Below are positions 9,786 to 20,990 of a DNA stretch of 64,000 nt, one piece after another. The stretch is from Caenorhabditis elegans (Eukaryota > Nematoda > Chromadorea > Rhabditida > Rhabditidae). The position numbers and the translations under genes were made by a program. Position 1 is the first letter of the stretch; each line of letters opens with the position of its first letter. The stretch spans positions 11,528,501 through 11,592,500 of the forward strand of contig NC_003280.10 in the NCBI RefSeq assembly GCF_000002985.6. The letters are read 5' to 3'. The notes under the pieces were generated by a model that saw nothing but the letters and a program-made list of their open reading frames with translations, did not search any database and was not told the DNA's origin.

Positions 9786-10299
9786 TCAAGGTGAGTTATT
9801 TTTAAGTGGGTCCCAGAGACCTTGGTGGTTTTTCTCTGCAGTGATAGATACTTCTAACAACTCGCTATCACCGGGTGAAAAATCACCTAGGTCTGGAGCC
9901 TCCTGCTCTTTTTTTGCTGTTTTTAAACTTAAACTTAAAACTAACACTTTATCAAAATAAAGTCTTCCAAAATCTTTTTTCTGATCTGCCGGAAGACTTT
10001 CCATGAATTTGTCCAAAACTCGTTGCACTTTATCCTCGTCGTAATCATTTGACACCATATCTTTGGATAACTAGAATAATTGAACATTGGTTTAAAAAAA
10101 TTCTCTCAAAAAAAAAATCACAAACCTGATGAATTTTAGCCTCATCTATAGCAGTATCTGCGAGAAGAATCGTAAGATTCATTGATAATTCTATATATTT
10201 TCCAATAATTTTATCCGAAGCTGGATGTGAAGTTTCTACAGTACCTCCGTGGCATAATACTACAATGGAAGCAAAAAGAGCGACAATTAGGATCGTCAT
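9786..10299 (-). CDS. Small secreted protein, unknown family, overlapping mir-41 antisense
   Basis: Exons 10299-10126 and 10070-9786 give 152 residues. MTILIVALFASIVVLCHG is a clear signal peptide, followed by a helical region (KIIGKYIELSMNLTILLADT) and a charged helix (KVQRVLDKFMESLPADQKKDFG). There are no conserved cysteines beyond the signal and no recognised domain. The last 45 or so codons (about 9786-9900) are the reverse complement of the mir-41 hairpin: the miR-41 complement is read as GDFSPG and the star side as ITAEKNHQGLW. The start lies 176 bp behind the D-2-hydroxyglutarate dehydrogenase stop on the same strand, so it may be the last gene of that operon. The C-terminal codons may be constrained by the microRNA and not by protein function. 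Confidence 0.75.
9812..9898 (+). ncRNA. mir-41: microRNA precursor mir-41
   Basis: The 5' arm AGACCTTGGTGGTTTTTCTC pairs with the 3' arm. The mature sequence is at 9868-9889, starting TCACCGGGTGAAAAATC, as in C. elegans miR-41. It is the last hairpin of the cluster. The whole precursor lies antisense inside the final coding exon of the minus-strand gene at 9786-10299. Confidence 0.95.
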
Positions 10300-10475
10300 T
10301 TTAGTGGAGAATGATGAATTGACCCGGCTCTTTGGGGGTTGGAGGATTCATTTTCCCCTTCAACAGGTGCTCAAATAATTAAAGAGAATAGAACCGACGA
10401 TATATGGGTCAAATGTTTATACAGTTGTGCTACTAAACGTATTGTTACACGCGTTATTAATAATTAGAATTAGAA

Positions 10476-12130
10476 TTATATCGTTTTGTACGGATTGAGA
10501 ATCCCATTTGGGTCGAAAATGTTCTTGAGCTTCTTTGTCAAAAGTCGTTCTTCAGGATCTTTTCCGAATGTGGAGTACGGTAGCTTCAGTTGACCGATTC
10601 CATGTTCAGCTGAAATTGACCCGCCGTGATCGACAACCCATTCGTAGAGGAAGGGATAGAGCCTGGAATTTGAAATTATTAATAGAATTAAAATTTTATA
10701 AAAAAGAAAAATCTCGAAACTTACAATTTTTCAAGTTCTTCATTGTGTTTTTCAGATGTAATATTTAAATGAGTGTTTCCATCTCCCAAATGTCCATAAG
10801 TGACAATTCTTTTAGCCAAAGAACCACATCGTTCCTTCATCACATTCGTCAATTCATAATAATTTTCCAATGGTAAAGAAACATCATGCTTATAGACATA
10901 TCCATCTCTGGTAACCGCCAATGGTGCACTTTCTCTCAATTGCCACATCTTCGTAGCTTCTGCAGAAGATCCAGCGAGCACTCCGTCGATAATCAGATTT
11001 TTTGAGAGGCATTCATCCAAAAATGCGCTCATTTTCTCCATATCGTGATCTTCATTGGATCCTGATGTTTCGACAAGGATCGAGAATGGGGTTGGAGCAT
11101 TCAGTACTGGGTGCAATCCTAGATTCGTTTTCAAACATTCCATCGTAGCATCGTCGAGAAGTTCGAAGGAGGAAAGGATTTCAGTGAGGCTGGATTTTGC
11201 AAGCTTCAGTACTTCGCAGCATTTTTTGAAGGATTCGATGCCTGAAAAAAATTAGAAATTGAAAAATTTGAACCCATTATATAAATATTCAACCTACCAA
11301 GCATCGCACTTTGTACACTTTTCGGTTTAGGAACCGCAGTCATTGTGACGCTTGTGATAACACCCAACTGCCCTTCACTTCCCAAGAATAGGTGTGGAGT
11401 GTGCAAAGTTGTGTTGTCCTTCCGAATGCTTGATCCCAAATGTAGAACAGTTCCATGTTCATCGGGAAGAACCACCGTGAGCCCGAGAAGATGTGCGTGA
11501 AGACTTCCGTATCGAATCAACCGAATCCCTCCTGCACACGTGGCAATATTTCCTCCAATCTGACAGGATCCTTTGGCTCCGAGATCAAAAGGCATCATAT
11601 ATCCGAGTTTTGCAAGTTTGTTGTCCAAGTCTTCCAGAATAAAACCAGAATCACACTTGAGAATTCCCATTGTGTCGTCGAAAGAGAATTGCTTGTTGAT
11701 TTTATTCATTGATATAACAACTTCATCATGTACTGGAATTGATCCACCAACGAGTCCTGTATTCCCTCCTTGTGGGACTACTGCCAATTTGTTCTTGGAG
11801 CAATACGCCAATATTGCAGAAACCTCTTCGGTGCTCTTCGGGTAGAGGACGACACTGCCAGGACCTGGAAATTAAAACATTTAATATTTAAAGTACCTAT
11901 TTAATATTAAATAAACCTAATCTTAAAATACAAATACCTTTAAATTGGCCTGTCCAATCTGTAGTATGATTTGTAATATCGTCCTTCTTCACTGCATCTT
12001 GCCCGAGAAAATTCTCAAATGCCATTAAATCCGACTGCATCACTTTTGCAAATCCTTCATGTCTGGCGGCAAGAACTGCTGCGTAGCTTCTAGTTGGTCT
12101 TCTGATTCGTGGCAAGATTTTCAGAAACAT
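10476..12130 (-). CDS. D-2-hydroxyglutarate dehydrogenase, mitochondrial
   Basis: A FAD enzyme that oxidises D-2-hydroxyglutarate to 2-oxoglutarate in mitochondria. Exons 12130-11938, 11864-11298, 11241-10725, 10662-10476 encode 487 residues. The N terminus MFLKILPRIRRPTRSYAAV is an Arg-rich mitochondrial presequence. The FAD-binding PCMH-type domain shows PQGGNTGLVGGS and KGSCQIGGNIATCAGG; the C-terminal domain shows YGHLGDGNTHLN and SAEHGIGQLK, with the metal/substrate histidines of the family. The length is usual. It starts 195 bp downstream of the gtf-2E2 stop on the same strand, which fits operon transcription. The worm locus name I recall is F54D5.12. Confidence 0.95.
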
Positions 12131-12325
12131 CTGAATTCAGAAACTTTTCAAAAAATAACTTGAAACTTCAAAAGAAATAGTAGGAGACAAAGCTCGGCTA
12201 GGTGACCGATTTGCCGAAAACAATAAGAAAACAAACGGCTGGGCAGTGATAAGAAAAAGAGACAGAAGAGATACAAATGATCATAGTTCATTTTATGTAC
12301 TGTTAACAGAAGTGTGTAATTAAAA

Positions 12326-13990
12326 TCATTCGTAATCCTCCAAAACTCCGTCCATATGCTCGTTTTGTACTTTTTGATTGAACCGTCTCTTCGCGGCTTT
12401 TCTTTTCAGTGGAGCCTGCATTCGAACCTTCGGCGTCAGATCCTTCATCGCGTCGAGACCCTTCTTCTGGAGATATTCTTCGATTTTCTTCTCATCCAAA
12501 TGATCCACAGACACGTGTCTCCACAAGGCTTTGAAATCGTCTTCGAGCTCTGGGAATGTGAATTCTTTGTCATTGTAGAAGACGACTCGATCCTTTTTCT
12601 TATTGACTTGTGTCGGAACAACGATCACTTCAGAGGATACTTGCTGGAAAAATTTAATTTAATATTTCACAAAATTGCTCCTTTTTTATACTTTGATTTT
12701 TTCAGTTTGACAAATTTAAAAATTCTGATTTTTAATCAAAATTAACCCTAAATACCCTAGTTTTTGAAAAGTTATAATGAGAATATTCTGCCTTCAAAAA
12801 TGTTTTTCCTTTGAAAATTTTTTAAGGAAAAAGGTTTTATGCTGGAAAAGTGTAATAATTTTTTTTTACTTTATTAAATATATTTTTTCAAACCTTTTTT
12901 TTATCGATTTCAATGTTTTTTTGTGGAATATTTAACTTATGGGATCGAAAATGATCAAAATTATTCGTGTAAAAATTGAAAAATAACGTTAATTTGTTCA
13001 AAAGTCTGAAAATAAAGTAATTTCTGAATTTTATTTTATAAATTTTCAACACATTTTATCTTTTTTGTGAATTTATATATTTAATTTTCAATTTATTTCA
13101 ATTTGAAAATCAAAAAAAAACACATTGTTGAATACTCAGAAATTCTAAAAGATCTAATTCATCACAAACTCAAATTTTAATTACTACGAAAAATAAGCCG
13201 CTGATAATTTTAAAATCAATTTTACTAATTTTTAGCTGAAATTTTTGAAAAATAAAAACTTTATTTTTGTTATAAATTATTCAAATTCCCACCTGCAGTA
13301 GTGCATCATAATTAGCCACACACTCAGCCAAATCCGACACAAGAATTCCACCTTTTCCGTCCTGATAATGTTTCCTCGCGACAGCTACCAACGAAGTTTT
13401 TCCTTTAATTTTGTAAGGTGGTCGAAATGCGAATTTTTCGGATTCCATTATCAGTCGAGGATTGTTTGGTAATGCTTCTTGAAGGAAAGCAAGACTTCTT
13501 TTTGAAAGATCAAAAATTTGAAGTTCATCGAGAATTTCTTGAAGTGTCAACGGCCATTGTTGATTGTTTAGGTGGCGTTTCTGCAATTAACTGTTTTTAA
13601 CTCGAAAATTTCGCTTTAAAATATAAATACCTTCATATAATCCACAATTTTCGCCATTGTACTGAAATTTGTGGCATTTGATAACGCATTGGCGTTGCTC
13701 ACGGAATTATTGAAATCTGGGACTGAAAATTCCGTTTTCAGAAACTAATATTACATTTTAACAACTAACGTTTCGACAAATTTTGAGCCGGTCCAGAGCT
13801 TTTCTTCTTTTTCGCTTTTGCTGCTTCTGAAGAGTATGTTGTGTGTGAATTTGGTGCTGTTGTCTTAAAAAATCGATAAATTCAATATTTTTTTAATTTT
13901 TAAAGTTCTCACAGGCTTATTCTGAACAGCCATCGTTGTTGCAGCATGCTTCTGGAAAGCAGTTCGCTGCCTTAACAATTCCGGATCCAT
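12326..13990 (-). CDS. gtf-2E2: General transcription factor IIE subunit beta
   Basis: TFIIE beta recruits and regulates TFIIH at RNA polymerase II promoters. Exons 13990-13913, 13863-13770, 13722-13631, 13580-13293, 12643-12326 give 289 residues, close to the family length. An N-terminal low-complexity Lys/Ser stretch (AKAKKKKSSGPAQN) leads to the winged-helix core (KIVDYMKKRHLNNQQWPLTLQEILDE and later FRPPYKIKGKTSLVAVARKH), a second helix pair (FKALWRHVSVDHLDEKKIEEYL) and a basic C terminus (PLKRKAAKRRFNQ). The 650 bp intron (12644-13292) is AT-rich with nothing recognisable. It lies 320 bp behind the F-box-like gene. Confidence 0.93.
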
Positions 13991-14310
13991 TTTTGCTTAA
14001 ACGAAAACCTTTCGAAACAATGAAGAGTACTCTCTTAAGAGTGAAAATCGATGATGGAAGAGGTTTTTCAAGGCCAGTGGCCGGCAAATAATGGTGGCAG
14101 GGGGCTGAACCCTGTAGTAAACAATAAAGTGAATTAGTTTTCGCTGATTTTATCAGAATGAGAAAGATGGAACAAGGAGTGAAAGGAGCTTTAAATTTGA
14201 ACAATTAAAATTAAAATTAAAGTGAAAGTAAAAGTAAAAGAAAACAAAAACAAAACTAATTCTACAGTTGGAAGCTATTTTCAAAATTTTCTAGACAGAT
14301 AAAACATGAT

Positions 14311-16271
14311 TTATTCCAGCTGCTCCTCTTCTTCTAGTGGATCATTGACGAGTTCAGCAGCTAGGTCATTTGGAAGCTGGAAGCCTATTTGGTGAAGAAC
14401 CACTGTGTTTGATATATCCGTCAACAGGCGAGCCATTGAGAGCTGACCGTCGAGCTCTTCGCGGATCTTTTCAGAACACTCGGTTGTGTTTGTCGCGTTC
14501 TTTACCATTTCCTTCAACCGTGAACTTTGAACGTTCCAAATCTTTTCGAGAAAAGCTTTGTAGCAACCGTCTGTAATAATAATAATATTCGTTATTTCTC
14601 GCACCGAAAAGATGACAGAACGCCGCTCACCGTAATGACCATCGAGTTGCGCAAGATGATTGAATGCGTGGTGCAGTGGTTCGGCGAGAAACGTGGCAGG
14701 TGCAGCCGACCAACGATAAAGATGGTTGCGTACGAGACACACCATCTCCGCGGCTTCATTCTGGAGAGTTTCATAGTCGTCGCGGCGAGGATCGAGACAG
14801 GTGACAAGATATTCGCTGAGCAATCCTGAAGAATCAATGGCCAGCGCCATAGAAGATGAGGTCTCAGACCAAAAGCCTTGTACTTCGCAAACTTCTGAAA
14901 ATTAAAAAGCTATTAAAAATTAAAAATATTAAAAAAAAAAATATTACCAATGATCCGGAGGAAAAGCTGATAAAGTTTCTTCCCGCTCCACATTTGGTCC
15001 GAACTCTTGGAATTATTCATGATGCGAAGAGCGCGGATTCCATTGAGCAACGTTGACAGCAATTTCCTATAGTTTGGCTCACTCTTCCGCAAAGTGAAGG
15101 TATCTGAATCGTCCTCACAGAAATACGCCCAGTCGACGCGTTCGCCAATTCTTGAAGATCTTGTTGGTCCGAATAGGATGTAATAGAACTTTCCCTGATA
15201 TTTTTCAATTACGTTTCGGATCAGAACAGACAACCAGGAGCCAAACTCGATAATCTCCTGTGGAGAAGCTTCATCGATGTCTTGACTCAAGTTGAGGAAG
15301 AGTTGGGTCAACCCGGAACGAACTTTCATCTCGAGACCTATCAACTGGCCCGGTTTAGCAGTAAGAACCTTGATAATCGAAGGACGGAGATCAGCGTCGA
15401 TCATGATTGCAGCTTTTACCATTATACGACGTTCAGAGAACTTCCAATTGTGCGTTATCGTTTCCAGGAGTCTTCCAAAACCATGAAGGGAGCCTCCGAG
15501 TTGATCACGCAAATTCCGGCAGATGTTCAGGAAGACTTGAGCGCGGATCTTTGTGTTCATTGTGATCGTGATGGATTTGATGAGGCCACCTGTTAAAATA
15601 CATTTAGATTTATAAACGAAAATAAAAATATTGCAACACTAACCACATGCAGTGAAAGGATCATTCTCTAAGAATTCTTCATCGTCGGGGCGGAGTGAGC
15701 TATTGAGAAAGTCAAGATTATCCAATTGCATTCGACGGAAAAAATCGTGGGTTGAAACGTAGGTTTTGACTCGTGAGCACAACTTTGTGGATGTCAGTGA
15801 AAGCGCATTAATGGATTGCACTGAAAAATGTGAATGTTAAAATTTCTGATCAGTACTTCACAACTAACTGTCAAGAATTGTGAAAATATGCGAATAGGCT
15901 CTATTCGGCAGGTTTTCCAAGCCCACTGGTGCATCTGGAGATGGCACACATTTCGAGGAAAATTTGACAGGAACACCTAAAAGTGCTCGCAAATCCTCCA
16001 AGGAGTACAAAAGCCCATTGTCTGGTGAATCGGTATGAGAGGTTTGAGATAAGTTGTTGGGAGCTTCGAAACTTTCTGAAAATCAAGAAAATTAATTTTA
16101 AATTAAAAGAAAAATTGTCGTACCGTCCAACTTCTGGCATACGTTTTTCGATTCAGAGCTTGAACGTTCCCGTTTTACTGTTGCAAAGAACTTCGTGATT
16201 GGGGGCGTCGAATCGGAATTTCTTCGCTTTCTAGCCAACAATCGGAACGGTGGCTCGGTTCGCCGAAACAT
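14311..16271 (-). CDS. F-box-like protein (FBXO47-like)
   Basis: Six exons (16271-16124, 16075-15869, 15820-15644, 15589-14948, 14894-14631, 14570-14311) encode 565 residues. After a basic Ser-rich N terminus, residues about 100-150 (VGLENLPNRAYSHIFTILDM, then LSLTSTKLCSRV) resemble an F-box, the Skp1-binding helix bundle of SCF ubiquitin ligases. The long helical C-terminal part (FLNICRNLRDQLGGSLHGFG, ISNTVVLHQIGFQLPNDL) is what I associate with the FBXO47 group, but that link is from memory. The C terminus is very acidic (NDPLEEEEQLE). It is the first gene of the four-gene minus-strand set and divergent from dnj-13. Confidence 0.8.
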
Positions 16272-17213
16272 TTTTATACGAAAAATACTTTAAAATCAGA
16301 GGAAAATACTTTGGGACCGGTGAAAAAGCATGGAGGTTCGCACAAACTTGTTTAGGAAAACAGAAATATGTCTCCGTGGCAGGACCATACTGTGCGCCGT
16401 TGATGTCCCTTTGATACAGTACTCTTCGCATTATTTATTTTTTTTCGGCGCGCCTAGGGGTTTTCGAGCGCAGAGTTCAGGAGGCCTTCTGGATTATGGA
16501 TAGAGGCTTGATTTTTAAAATTGTTTAATTCAATACAGTTTTATTAAAGTTTTTTCTAAAAATCTTTTCTAAAAATAATATCTGATTGCTGTTTATACAC
16601 GAGAACAAAACTAATTTCATGGAAACAATTTTTTCTCTTTATTTTCTCTTCGAATAATTTAAATTTTAACAATTCAGGTTTTAAATAATCAATTTTTAAA
16701 TAAGCAAGTGAATTTTAAGCATAACTTTTCTTCCTAGTGTACGTAAATCATTCTTTCCAACAAACATATTTTTTCGTGACGAAACTTCGCCTTCCAGAAT
16801 ATTCTTTTTTCAGAAAATAAATACCAAAAAGCACAATTTCTTATCTCTTGCTCATTCTTTTCTTTGTATCGTGCTCATGCTTTTATTCATTCCTCATTTT
16901 TATCTTGCGAAACCAATGTATTTTCAATAAAAAAAACGAGTGATGCATGTGCGCTCCACCGGCCGACGGAAGATCGAACATGCACTGCGCTTCGCGAGTA
17001 AATAGAACGCTCTGGAAAGTTCCGCACTCTTCTCTCTCATGATTCGGCGCACTCTCTCTTCCATTTCTCCGTGTTTCCTCTTCTGATGTTGACCCATATT
17101 TATTCTGCCGGGTGTATTCTTTTTATCTATCTGTTGCTTCATTTATTCCGTTAACCTGTTACTGGTTAATATTTCAAAAATTCATATGATTTCTTTTCAG
17201 ATTACTTTCCACA
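16272..17213. promoter_or_regulatory. Divergent intergenic region between F-box-like gene and dnj-13
   Basis: AT-rich, no coding signal. It must hold the promoters for both genes. The dnj-13 5' leader ends in a TTCTTTTCAG acceptor at 17191-17200, 13 bases before the ATG, so the leader is either spliced or trans-spliced. GC-richer sequence with a heat-shock element lies at about 16940-17060. Confidence 0.6.
17004..17023 (+). promoter_or_regulatory. Heat-shock element upstream of dnj-13
   Basis: AGAACGCTCTGGAAAGTTCC carries four alternating 5-bp units: GAA (17005-17007), CTC in place of TTC (17010-17012), GAA (17015-17017), TTC (17020-17022), each separated by exactly two bases. This fits the HSF-1 consensus nGAAnnTTCnnGAAnnTTC with one mismatch. 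Lying about 190 bp before the ATG of a DnaJ chaperone, it is a likely functional site. Confidence 0.75.
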
Positions 17214-18471
17214 ATGGGAAAAGACTACTACAAAGTGCTGGGCATCAGCAAAGGTGCAACAGACGATGAAATCAAAAAGGCTTATCGTAAAATGGCTTTG
17301 AAATACCATCCGGATAAGAATAAGGAAGCTGGAGCTGAGAACAAATTCAAGGTATTTTTTAAAATTTAGTTTTCTAATTTAAAAAAAAGTTTTTGGTCCT
17401 CGGTGAAGGATACTGTACTTTTCATGACCAAGTTGTTATTTTTAAGCACTCGATTTAAAAACGATTTTAATCAAAATATAGAAAATCCCAGTAAAATTGC
17501 AGTTTTTCTGGGAATTTATTGATGTTAACCTGAAATAATATTTTTTTTAATTACAGGAAATTGCCGAAGCTTACGATGTTCTTTCCGATGATAAGAAAAA
17601 GAAGATTTACGATCAATTCGGAGAGGAAGGACTAAAGGAAGGTGGACCAGGAGCCGGAGGTGGTGGCGGCGGTGGAATGCACTACGAATTCCGTGGAGAC
17701 CCAATGAACATTTTCTCATCATTCTTTGGAGGATCCGATCCGTTCGGTGCTGGTGGACCTGGAATGTTTGATCTTGGTGGTGGAGCCGGAGGCCCGAATA
17801 TGTTCTTCATGAATCAAGGTGGTATGGATGACGGTATGTTCGGCGGCATGCATCAAGGTGGAAGACGTGGACATGCTCGTCAAGATCCTGCTGTGCTCCA
17901 TGATCTTTCTGTCAGTTTGGAGGATGTACTGAAAGGTACAACGAAGAAGATGAAGATTACAAGAAAAGTTATGACGGACAATGCTCAACGCCTAGAAGAC
18001 AAAGTTTTGACGGTCACTATTAAACCAGGATGGAAGTCAGGCACAAAGATCACATTCCCAAAAGAAGGTGATCAGCACCCGAACAGAACTCCCGCCGACA
18101 TAGTCTTCGTCATCAAGGATAAGCCACACCCGAAATTCAAGCGAGAGGGATCTGACATCAAACGCGTCGAAAAGATCTCCCTGAAGTCTGCATTGACTGG
18201 CCTTGATATTATGATTCCAACGTTGGATGGAGCAGACTACCGTCTTCAATTGAACGATGTCATTAAGCCGGGAACTACAAGACGGTAGGTTAAAAATTTT
18301 GAGATTCACGAGAAGTAAATTATTAATTTTAATTCTTTCAGGCTGACTGGAAAAGGACTTCCAAATCCAAAGTCTCCATCTCACAGAGGAGATTTAATCA
18401 TTGAGTTTGACGTGGAATTCCCATCACAACTCAATCCAACTCAACGGGAAGTGATTCTGAGGAACTTCTAA
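17214..18471 (+). CDS. dnj-13: DnaJ/Hsp40 co-chaperone, DNAJB1-type
   Basis: A class B J-protein that delivers clients to Hsp70 and stimulates its ATPase in the cytosol. Exons 17214-17351, 17557-18284, 18342-18471 give 331 residues. The J domain (residues about 1-70) begins [20 protein letters not shown] and contains the essential HPD tripeptide ([10 protein letters not shown]). A Gly/Phe/Met-rich linker follows ([12 protein letters not shown], then [12 protein letters not shown]), then two beta-barrel client-binding domains ([38 protein letters not shown]) and a dimerisation tail. There is no zinc-finger CxxCxGxG, as expected for class B. A polyadenylation signal AATAAA is at 18842-18847. 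The upstream heat-shock element suggests HSF-1 control. Confidence 0.96.
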
Positions 18472-19024
18472 TCGCATTTTTCAATTTTCCCTCTCTTGCT
18501 TATCAATCAACTACAGTCGAACCAAGACGGGTAAACAATCACTCTTGATTGCCATTGGATTCGATTTAGCAGTATTCAGTCGCCTTGTTCGATGTTTTCA
18601 AGCGGGTATTTAAGAGATTTTTTATTAGGATGTTGTTCTTTTTATCACCCATGTTTCATTGTTAATTACCCATCTCACACATATTGCCCATAGTTATTCA
18701 GATGCATTTTTTATCGTTTATCAAGTCTCATTCTAATGACATGAAAACCTTCATTGACAAGATACTCGGTGTAATTGTATCCCCCCTCAACCGCCCCCTC
18801 TTTCAATTTTAATTCGTGCTTCCTTATCAACATTTCCGATAAATAAACTTTTAAATTAAAGCAAAAGAAAGTTTTGTGATTTTCGTGTGTTCAGTTGATC
18901 TGTCTCCTCATCGTATCGATTGTCTTGTCCTTGGCCACGTGGGGGTAAAAGATGATATCGGGCGTTGAAAGAAAGGAGATGAGGGCACACCATCATCATT
19001 CTTTACCAGTTTGCAGCGGCAAAA
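18472..19024. other. 3' UTR of dnj-13 and gene spacer
   Basis: The 3' UTR runs to about 18870 (AATAAA at 18842). The remaining 150 bp before the next ATG is the promoter/leader of glutaryl-CoA dehydrogenase and contains CACGTG at about 18935. No further gene is seen. Confidence 0.6.
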
Positions 19025-20685
19025 ATGCTGACCAGAGGATTCACGTCAATTGGCAAGATTGCAAGTAGAGGTAATTAATGTTTCAGTTAATATTTAAGGC
19101 TGGTGTAGTCGAATTTAATTAAGACTGCTGTAAAAATACAATAAAAACCGCAACAATCACCTAAAATTAGCCGAAAACAATAATCAACATATTAATTATA
19201 TGATTGTCCGAGAGGAGTACACGCAGAGGGCGCTCGTTCGCGCGCGAAGTTCAAAAAATTTAGAATTATTCGCTATTTCGAAGCCATAACTCACGTTAAC
19301 GAAATTTTTGTGATGTATCGTTTTTACATATCGTCTAAATTCGACTACACCCAAAAAATTATTCTCAAACTTGAGCTCACCCTCCAAATATTTCAGGTCT
19401 CTCGTCGACGTTCTACCAAGATGCTTTCCAGCTTTCGGATCAGCTCACTGAAGACGAAAGATCTTTGATGCTCTCGGCTCGGGAATACTGTCAGGAGCGA
19501 CTTTTGCCACGTGTCACAGAAGCTTACAGAACTGAAAGTGAGACACTCCATACCGAATTCTTATTTAATTTTACCATAGTCTTGATTTCCAGAATTCGAC
19601 CCATCCCTGATTCCGGAAATGGGAAGTATGGGCCTGTTGGGCGCCCCATATCAAGGATACGGCTGCGCTGGAACATCAACTGTTGGCTATGGACTCATCG
19701 CTCGTGAGGTGGAACGAGTCGATTCGGGATACAGATCTACGATGAGTGTGCAAACGAGTCTGGTGATCGGACCGATCTACAACTACGGAAGTGAGGATCA
19801 GAAGCAGAAATATATTCCCGATTTGGCGAGTGGAAAGAAGATCGGATGCTTCGGATTGACCGAGCCGAATCATGGATCTAATCCAGGAGGAATGGAGACA
19901 AAGGCCACGTAAGTCTAGAAAATATTTGATTCATTTTCAAAACTCTTGTGTTTTTCAGCTGGGATGAGACCACAAAAACCTACAAATTGAATGGATCGAA
20001 GACTTGGATCTCCAACAGCCCTGTCTCTGATGTGATGGTCGTTTGGGCGAGAAGTGCTCGCCACAACAATAAAATCAAGGGATTCATCCTGGAACGTGGA
20101 ATGAAGGGACTGACGACTCCAAAAATTGAAGGAAAACTTTCATTGAGAGCCTCGATCACTGGACAGATTGCAATGGATGATGTTCCAGTACCAGAGGAGA
20201 ATCTTCTCCCGAACGCTGAAGGGCTTCAAGGACCATTCGGATGCCTGAATAACGCACGCCTCGGAATCGCGTGGGGTGCTCTCGGAGCAGCTGAAGAATG
20301 CTTCCATCTCGCACGCCAGTACACTTTGGATCGCCAACAGTTCGGACGCCCACTTGCACAGAATCAGCTGATGCAGTTGAAGATGGCTGATATGTTAACT
20401 GAAATCTCTTTGGGTCTTCAAGGATGCCTTCGTGTGTCCCGCCTGAAAGATGAGGGAAAAGTTCAATCAGAGCAGATCTCGATTATCAAAAGAAACTCGT
20501 GTGGAAAGGCTCTCGAGGTGGCACGAAAGGCGAGAGATATGCTTGGTGGAAATGGAATTGTGGATGAGTACCATATTATGAGACATATGGTGAATTTGGA
20601 GACAGTTAACACTTATGAAGGAACACACGATGTACATGCTCTGATCCTTGGAAGAGCCATCACGGGACTCAACGGATTCTGCTAA
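19025..20685 (+). CDS. Glutaryl-CoA dehydrogenase, mitochondrial
   Basis: An acyl-CoA dehydrogenase of lysine/tryptophan breakdown: glutaryl-CoA to crotonyl-CoA plus CO2, with FAD, in the mitochondrial matrix. Exons 19025-19070, 19397-19537, 19593-19908, 19959-20685 give 409 residues. N-terminal [18 protein letters not shown] is a mitochondrial presequence. Family motifs seen include [19 protein letters not shown] (FAD/substrate), [30 protein letters not shown], and [20 protein letters not shown] carrying the catalytic glutamate. All parts are intact. Polyadenylation signal at 20790-20795. The last 290 bp of coding sequence and the 3' UTR are duplicated 9.5 kb downstream. The worm locus name I recall is F54D5.7. 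Confidence 0.96.
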
Positions 20686-20804
20686 TTTTTTCTTTTTTTT
20701 CCTTTTTTCACTTATTGTCTAGTCTTGTCATAGTCTATTGCTTTTCAACGCAAAAAGTTTTATTTCATTCCCAAAAATATTGAAGTTTCAATAAATATGT
20801 AGCA

Positions 20805-20990
20805 CACGTTGGAAATTCTTTCTTGTTGCTCAATTAGATCAGCCTTTCGAGGAGAGTCTGAAAACATAAAATTTAGTTAGAAAACGTGGTGTTTTGTCAA
20901 ATTTATTACGCTCCGTATCACAAAGGAGTGCACAGAGTTGATACTCAGCCAAATGCCAAATTATAAATATTGAATTAAAATTCCAGAAAA
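20805..20990 (-). pseudogene. Duplicated fragment of the large minus-strand gene (exon/intron edge)
   Basis: This stretch (TTGTTGCTCAATTAGATCAG... CTCCGTATCACAAAGGAGTGCA... TTGATACTCAGCCAA) matches 30712-30900, which spans the edge of an exon of the large minus-strand gene and the following intron. It follows directly after the dehydrogenase 3' UTR, so about 445 bp, including the last exon of that gene, are missing here relative to the downstream copy. It is a dead remnant of a segmental duplication. Confidence 0.85.
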
